Under the pieces are notes generated by a model. It saw only the letters and a program-made list of their open reading frames with translations, ran no database searches and was not told where the DNA came from. From Streptomyces flaveus (GTDB lineage: Bacteria > Actinomycetota > Actinomycetes > Streptomycetales > Streptomycetaceae), in assembly GCF_014647675.1 (NCBI RefSeq), contig NZ_BMPQ01000005.1:179340-243339 (forward strand): DNA of 64,000 nt, written 5' to 3'. This document shows, piece after piece, positions 59,663-64,000 of the stretch (positions within the stretch are counted from its first letter, which is position 1; each line of letters opens with the position of its first letter). A program made the translations under genes and the position numbers.

Positions 59663-60010
59663 CTAAAGCACGAAGCCCGGCTGACCCTTGTCGTCGACCA
59701 CGGGGCGGCCGGTGGCTGCCCAGACCTGCATACCGCCGTCGACGTTCACCGCGTCGATGCCCTGCTGGACGAGGTACATCGCAACCTGCGCGGAACGGCT
59801 GCCCGAGCGGCAGATCACATGGATCCTGCCGTCCTGCGGCGCCGTCTCGGTCAACTCGCCGTAGCGCGCCACGAATTCACTGATGGGGATGTGCAGCGCC
59901 CCCGCCGCGTGACCGGCCTGCCACTCGTCGTCCTCCCGGACGTCCAGCAGAAAGGCTCCGTCCGCGAGATCTCCGACCTCGACCGTGGGCACACCAGCTC
60001 CGAAATGCAT
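59663..60010 (-). CDS. Single-domain rhodanese-like sulfurtransferase
   Basis: 115 residues from ATG 60010; the frame opens at 60040 without a better start. Rhodanese fold with FLLDVREDDEWQAGHA and the active-site loop VICRSGSRSAQ (Cys is the persulfide carrier). It moves sulfane sulfur in the cytoplasm; the physiological partner is unknown. Confidence 0.85.
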   Translation of the reverse strand: MHFGAGVPTVEVGDLADGAFLLDVREDDEWQAGHAAGALHIPISEFVARYGELTETAPQDGRIHVICRSGSRSAQVAMYLVQQGIDAVNVDGGMQVWAATGRPVVDDKGQPGFVL

Positions 60011-60103
60011 ACTCCCGACGCTACCCGACCCATCCACCACCTGCGTCCGGGGTGCCTCACGGGGAGCCGCGCCCCTGTGAAGCCAACCGGCAGCCCGGTG
60101 AAG

Positions 60104-61039
60104 CTAGCCGAGCAACTCCGCCAGCTCCGCCTCGCGCTCACTCACCTGCGTCAGCAGCTGCTCGGCGATCTCCTCCAGCAGCCGGTCAGGATCGTCCGGG
60201 GCGAGCTTGAGCATCGCGCCGATCGCGCCCTCCTCCAGATCACGGGCGACGAGGCTGAGCAGTTCCTTGCGCTGGGCGAGCCATTCGAGGCGAACGTAGA
60301 GCTCCTCGCTGCGGCTCGGACGCCATTCCTCGGGTACGGGCCCGGCGGCCCACTCCTCGGACAGCTCCTGGAGCAGGACCTCGTCTCCGCGGGCATACGC
60401 GGCGTTGACCCGGGCGATGAACTCGTCGCGCCGCCGGCGCTCGGCGTCGTCCTGCGCCAGGTCGGGGTGCGCCTTGCGGACCAGTTCGCGGTAGAGCTTG
60501 CGGGCCTCGTCGCTCGGGCGCACGCGCTGCGGTGGCCGTACCGGCTGCTCGGTCAGCATGGCAGAGGCTTCCGGGGACAGCCCGTCCGAGTCGAGCCAGC
60601 CATGGAACAGCTCCTCGACCCCCGGCATCGGCATGACCCTGGCTCGCGCCTCCTGCGCCTTGCGCGTGTCCTCCGGGTCGCCGGTGCGGGCGGCCCGGGC
60701 CTCGGCGATCTGCGCGTCCAGTTCGTCGAGCCGCGCGTACATCGGCCCGAGCCTCTGGTGGTGCAACCGGGAGAAGTTCTCCACCTCGACGCGGAAGGTC
60801 TCCACCGCGATCTCGTACTCGATCAACGCCTGCTCAGCCGCACGCACGGCCCGCTCCAACCGCTCCTCCGGCCGCGCCTGCTGCTCTCCGGAATCCTCGC
60901 TGGTGGAATCCTCGCCGACCGGTGCTTCGTCCCCAGCCGTCACCTCGTCCCCGGCCGACGGGACATCATCCGCCGACGGCTCCGGAGACGTCTCCTCAAC
61001 AGGCGGCTCGGGCTGGGACTGCTCAGCTTCCGGGGTCAT
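60104..61039 (-). CDS. J-domain-like protein
   Basis: 311 residues from ATG 61039; a GTG sits directly before it. An acidic N-terminus (about 1-55), a coiled-coil region (about 55-120), then a J-domain-like segment with the HPD motif in ELVRKAHPDLAQDD (about 195-235). The C-terminal ~70 residues are helical and acidic. Such proteins may recruit DnaK to a substrate. The N-terminal half of a canonical J-domain is shortened, so co-chaperone activity is not certain. Confidence 0.72.
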   Translation of the reverse strand: MTPEAEQSQPEPPVEETSPEPSADDVPSAGDEVTAGDEAPVGEDSTSEDSGEQQARPEERLERAVRAAEQALIEYEIAVETFRVEVENFSRLHHQRLGPMYARLDELDAQIAEARAARTGDPEDTRKAQEARARVMPMPGVEELFHGWLDSDGLSPEASAMLTEQPVRPPQRVRPSDEARKLYRELVRKAHPDLAQDDAERRRRDEFIARVNAAYARGDEVLLQELSEEWAAGPVPEEWRPSRSEELYVRLEWLAQRKELLSLVARDLEEGAIGAMLKLAPDDPDRLLEEIAEQLLTQVSEREAELAELLG

Positions 61040-61214
61040 CACCCACCCAGCCTAGGTCACGAGCCGACCGCCCACCGGAGCACCCGTGCACGGGGTCCTG
61101 AGCTGCCCGGCTTGTCAAAGGCCTTGGTCTGCTGCGCAAGTGGGTGTGGGAATTCCCGGTCCGCCGGCCAGGCCCGAGGGGGGGCTCCCCCTCCCCCCCG
61201 CCCCCACCTCAAGC

Positions 61215-62648
61215 TCAGACCCCCAACTCCCCCACGACTCTCCCCGCCCGCACAGCCCTCACCAACTCCGCATGGTCCGCCTCGGTGCGGTCCGCGTAGG
61301 CCACCGAGAAGGACGCGATCGCCTCGTCCAGTTCCTCGCTCTTGCCGCAGTAGCCCGCGATCAGTCGGGGATCGGCGCTGTGGGCATGGGCGCGGGCCAG
61401 CAGGGCACCTGTCATGCGGGCGTAATCGTCTATCTGGTCGGCGGCCAGGGCCGCAGGGTCGACGCTGCCCTTGCGGTTACGGAACTGGCGTACCTGGAAA
61501 GGCCGCCCGTCCACCGAGGTCCAGCCGAGCAGGATGTCGCTCACCACCTGCATGCGCTTCTGGCCGAGGACGACACGACGGCCCTCGTGCTCGACCTCCG
61601 GCACCGTCAGGCCCGCCGTGCTCAGGTGCGGCAGCAGGGCGGAGGGGCGGGTCTCCTTCACCTGGAGGACGAGAGCTTCGTCCCGGTGGTCCAGCAGGAG
61701 CACCACGTACGAGCGCAGGCCCACGCTTCCCGTGCCGACCACTCGGAACGCGACGTCGTGCACCGCGTACCGCGCGAGGAGCGGGAGGCGGTCCTCGGAG
61801 AGCGTGGTCAGGTACTCCTCCAGCGACGCCGCCACCCCGGCGGCCTCCGCGTCGGGTATGCGCCGCAGCACCGGCGGCGCATCGACGAAGCGGCGCCCAC
61901 CGCCCTCGACCGGCTCCGTCGACTTCGCGGCGAAGCGGCCACTGGTGTTGGCCCGCGCCTTCTCCGAGACCCGTTCCAGGGTGCCCAGCAGGTCGTGGGC
62001 GTCGGTGTGCGAGACCAGTTCCTCATCGGCGATGGCGTTCCAGGCGTCCAGGACCGGGAGTTTGGCAAGCAGCCGCATGGTGCGCCGGTAGGAGCCGGTC
62101 GCGTAGTGCGCCGCCTTGCGGCAGGTGTCCTCGTCCGCTCCCGCCTCCCGGCCCGCGAGGACCAGCGAGGTAGCGAGCCGTTTGAGGTCCCACTCCCAGG
62201 GCCCGTGCACCGTCTCGTCGAAGTCGTTCAGGTCGATGACGAGGCCGCCGCGCGCGTCCGCGTAGAGGCCGAAGTTCGCGGCGTGCGCGTCACCGCAGAT
62301 CTGCGCGCCGATGCCCGTCATGGGCGTACGCGCCAGGTCGTACGCCATGAGTCCGGCCGAACCGCGCAGGAAGGCGAAGGGGGTGGCCGCCATCCTTCCG
62401 ACCCGTATCGCCGTGAGGTCGGGGATGCGGCCGCGGTTGGACTCCTCAACGGCGGTCACGGCACCGGGACGGCCACCGTCCCCGCCGAGAGAGCCATGCG
62501 CGGCTCGCGGCACCCGCTCCCGCAACGCCTTGCCCTCTTCCTTGGGCAACCCCTGCGCCGGCCACTGCGCGAACCCGCGCACCCCGGCACCCCTGGCCCG
62601 TCCCGCCTGCTCAGTCCGTGCCGCCACCGCGCCACCGCTCTCGCTCAT
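61215..62648 (-). CDS. DUF2252 family protein
   Basis: 477 residues. The family has a kinase-like fold: ICGDAHAANFGLYAD resembles the catalytic loop of APH-type kinases and VIDLNDFDETVHGPWEWDLKRL a metal-binding segment. RIAYGDRTxAD-like SVAYADRTEADHAEL closes the C-terminus. The enzymatic activity and substrate are unknown. ATG 62648 has no overlapping neighbour; the intergenic stretch 62649-63103 lies upstream. Confidence 0.85.
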   Translation of the reverse strand: MSESGGAVAARTEQAGRARGAGVRGFAQWPAQGLPKEEGKALRERVPRAAHGSLGGDGGRPGAVTAVEESNRGRIPDLTAIRVGRMAATPFAFLRGSAGLMAYDLARTPMTGIGAQICGDAHAANFGLYADARGGLVIDLNDFDETVHGPWEWDLKRLATSLVLAGREAGADEDTCRKAAHYATGSYRRTMRLLAKLPVLDAWNAIADEELVSHTDAHDLLGTLERVSEKARANTSGRFAAKSTEPVEGGGRRFVDAPPVLRRIPDAEAAGVAASLEEYLTTLSEDRLPLLARYAVHDVAFRVVGTGSVGLRSYVVLLLDHRDEALVLQVKETRPSALLPHLSTAGLTVPEVEHEGRRVVLGQKRMQVVSDILLGWTSVDGRPFQVRQFRNRKGSVDPAALAADQIDDYARMTGALLARAHAHSADPRLIAGYCGKSEELDEAIASFSVAYADRTEADHAELVRAVRAGRVVGELGV

Positions 62649-62854
62649 TCCGACCGCCTCCCCCGTGCACGAACATCAACTCGCCACGACGGTACAGCCG
62701 GGCACCGACCCGTGTGAGTCCCTGTGGACAACTCCACGTCTGTGGAAAACACCAGGTATTCCCTGTGATTGTCCTCACCCGAGACGCCCTGGCGCGACCC
62801 GGGACGAGCCCGAGGCGACCCGGGCCCACTCAGCCCCGACCCCGGACAACGCGA

Positions 62855-62885
62855 AAGCCCCGCAGGTCCAAGACCTGCGGGGCTT
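62855..62885 (+). terminator. Perfect 14-bp hairpin in a gene-free gap
   Basis: AAGCCCCGCAGGTC, loop CAA, GACCTGCGGGGCTT. There is no gene directly upstream on the plus strand (the DUF2252 gene starts at 62648 on the other strand). It may end a small non-coding transcript, or be left over from a lost gene. Confidence 0.7.
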
Positions 62886-62938
62886 CATCTGTGGGGAACC
62901 GACGGAATGGGCTGGTCAGCGAATGCTCAAGGGCTGCA

Positions 62939-62974
62939 GAGATCGTTTCCCATGCTCTCCGAGATCGTTTCCCA
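62939..62974. repeat. Two direct repeats of GAGATCGTTTCCCA
   Basis: Exact 14-base copies at 62939-62952 and 62961-62974, 22 bases apart (about two helical turns). Candidate binding sites for a regulator, in the 62649-63103 gap. Confidence 0.5.
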
Positions 62975-63036
62975 CCGCGCAGATCAGCCAGTGCGTCTCG
63001 CTGCCCGCCGCTACCGATCAGGCGCGCATGACCATT

Positions 63037-63078
63037 CTTATAAATCTGCCACCGCACATGCGGTACCGTCCTTATAAG
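63037..63078. promoter_or_regulatory. Composite operator/promoter of the right-edge operon
   Basis: CTTATAA (63037) and CTTATAAG (63071) flank a palindrome ACCGCA-CA-TGCGGT (63051-63064) almost symmetrically. The AT boxes stand out from the GC-rich surroundings and one may double as the -10 region. The next gene starts at 63104 with GGAGG seven bases upstream. Confidence 0.55.
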
Positions 63079-63103
63079 ATCGCGTCGCGAACCCGGAGGT
63101 TAC

Positions 63104-63763
63104 ATGGCCGCCCAACCCCTTGCTGCCCCCAAACCCGATGACGTCCACGCGCAGCTTGCCGCCGTCGGCACCAAGGTGGAGTACCTGCATCCGGCGCTGC
63201 GTGCTGGCGAAGCTGCGCGGCGCGGGGCCACCCTGAACCATCCGGCCAACACCCCCGGGACCAGGGCGTATCAAGAGCACGTCCGGATCATCAGGGAGAT
63301 GCACATCCGGAAGGAAGGGTGGAAGCGACTTCTCCATGACCATCTGGAGCTGGTCTGCAACGCAGACAAGACCATCGCCATCGGGGTCATGGTCGGGGAT
63401 GCCGCGACAGGTAATCGGGAACTGCACCCCACGAACCTGCACAAACGAGGCGCTGCCACTGAGCGTGCCGCAGAGCAGAACGCTCAGCTTGAGCTCTTCT
63501 CGGCGCCGGTGGCGCGGAACGAAGTCCGCCTCAGCCCGGAGGAGTCCGAGCAACTTCAGATCTGGTTCCTGGTGGCATACCGCGTCCAGGTCGGTGACGC
63601 CGTGCACATACACAGCGAGCTCTCCCTGCCCGACAAGGTCGAGCGGGGATATGTGGTGAAGTGGAAGAAGCGCATCCCTCTTCCCGTCCTGGAAATGGAC
63701 GGAATCGAACGCCTGGACGAAGATGGCCCCGACGAGATCGACATCCCTGTCGAGTTTCGTTGA
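63104..63763 (+). CDS. Unknown 219-aa protein paired with an XRE regulator
   Basis: ATG 63104 with GGAGG seven bases upstream. Mostly alpha-helical N-terminal half (RIIREMHIRKEGWKRLLHDH); a mixed, beta-rich C-terminal half (LQIWFLVAYRVQVGDAVHIHSELSLP). No signal peptide or membrane segment. I do not recognise the family. It is followed after 72 bases by an XRE-type regulator gene that runs off the window. The layout recalls accessory toxin-antitoxin or phage-related loci. Confidence 0.65.
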   Translation: MAAQPLAAPKPDDVHAQLAAVGTKVEYLHPALRAGEAARRGATLNHPANTPGTRAYQEHVRIIREMHIRKEGWKRLLHDHLELVCNADKTIAIGVMVGDAATGNRELHPTNLHKRGAATERAAEQNAQLELFSAPVARNEVRLSPEESEQLQIWFLVAYRVQVGDAVHIHSELSLPDKVERGYVVKWKKRIPLPVLEMDGIERLDEDGPDEIDIPVEFR

Positions 63764-63835
63764 TCCACCGTCCTTGTGCGGCATTGGACTTCTGGTGCCG
63801 CACACTGCACCACCTACAACCGAGGCAGTCTCACC

Positions 63836-64000
63836 ATGGTGACTCCATCACGCATCACGCTGGCACGAAAGCGTCGGGGACTCACCCTCGCGGAGCTTTC
63901 GCAGCGGGCGGATGTCTCCCTGCAGAGCCTGTCCAATTACGAGACCGGGCGCACCGAGCCTCGCCGCGACACCGTCAGGCGCCTGGCTCAGTCCCTCGAT
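63836..64000 (+). CDS. XRE family regulator, N-terminal part (runs off the window)
   Basis: 55 codons from ATG 63836 to the edge; GTG 63839 is the second codon. The HTH is clear: ITLARKRRGLTLAELSQRAD, VSLQSLSNYETGRTEPRRDT. Proteins with this N-terminus in actinobacteria often continue into an ImmA/IrrE metallopeptidase domain, but that part is outside the window. It probably binds the composite operator at 63037-63078. Confidence 0.75.
   Translation, partial: MVTPSRITLARKRRGLTLAELSQRADVSLQSLSNYETGRTEPRRDTVRRLAQSLD

Noticed and set aside
61185..61210. Poly-C tract between two minus-strand genes
   Set aside because: A simple low-complexity run without a paired arm; no promoter or terminator can be supported.
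62855..62885. Possible tRNA gene or attachment-site remnant
   Set aside because: Only one hairpin is present; no cloverleaf, anticodon arm or TTC loop can be built from the flanks.

Overview
The window reads as chromosomal DNA of a Streptomyces or very close relative. It is high in GC with strong third-position bias, uses many GTG starts and 1-4 base stop/start overlaps, and encodes actinobacterial hallmarks: a mycothiol-dependent isomerase-type protein, a bacterial proteasome activator, a sortase, PASTA-type Ser/Thr kinases, a K15-type DD-peptidase and two branched-chain ketoacid dehydrogenases. Two copies of the 14-bp Streptomyces parS palindrome (about 13.70 kb and 40.50 kb), together with aspS and two bkd loci, suggest the chromosome core within the oriC-proximal parS zone. 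No rRNA, tRNA, CRISPR array or intact insertion sequence was seen.

Layout. 1-2.25 kb: accessory patch with the end of a regulator, an overlapping small-gene pair (DUF6247-like plus an 85-aa partner) and two decayed fragments of one protein family. 2.3-9 kb: sortase, pectate lyase, a coupled operon (DUF4956 membrane protein, VTC-type polymerase, beta-helix carbohydrate-binding lipoprotein) and an APH-type phosphotransferase. 9-18 kb: TerD protein, intradiol dioxygenase, aspS, a SpoIIE-type phosphatase/kinase, a broken pirin gene, an SseB protein and a palindromic non-coding element. 18-29 kb: acyl-CoA dehydrogenase, M18 aminopeptidase, cupin/GlxA regulator, nitrilase-type amidase, MFS transporter with GntR regulator, DD-peptidase. 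29-33 kb: first bkd operon. 33-37 kb: two divergent Ser/Thr kinases. 37-43 kb: bpa, quinone oxidoreductase, K+ channel, moeA and a mobA-like gene. 42.8-47.2 kb: second bkd operon with a divergent Lrp regulator. 47-59.4 kb: phenylacetate region (TetR, hydroxyacyl-CoA dehydrogenase, paaN, paaABCDE, acyl-CoA dehydrogenase), interrupted by an RNA methyltransferase/HTTM/DUF5819 operon. 59.6-62.7 kb: rhodanese, J-domain-like and DUF2252 proteins. 62.8-64 kb: start of an accessory locus with an elaborate operator, an unknown 219-aa gene and a truncated XRE regulator.

How the parts may work together. The bkd and paa loci feed acyl-CoA metabolism. Three near-identical 14-bp inverted repeats (ACCGA-N4-TCGGT) lie before the second bkd operon, between the hydroxyacyl-CoA dehydrogenase and paaN, and before paaA. 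This suggests that the TetR regulator encoded here controls all of them. An acyl-CoA dehydrogenase next to paaE carries a separate KstR-type operator. The most unusual items are the broken pirin gene, the nested palindromic element near 17.8-18.06 kb, the parS site that contains the K+-channel start codon, and the DUF4956-VTC-carbohydrate-binding operon. All family calls come from reading the translations; no database search was run.
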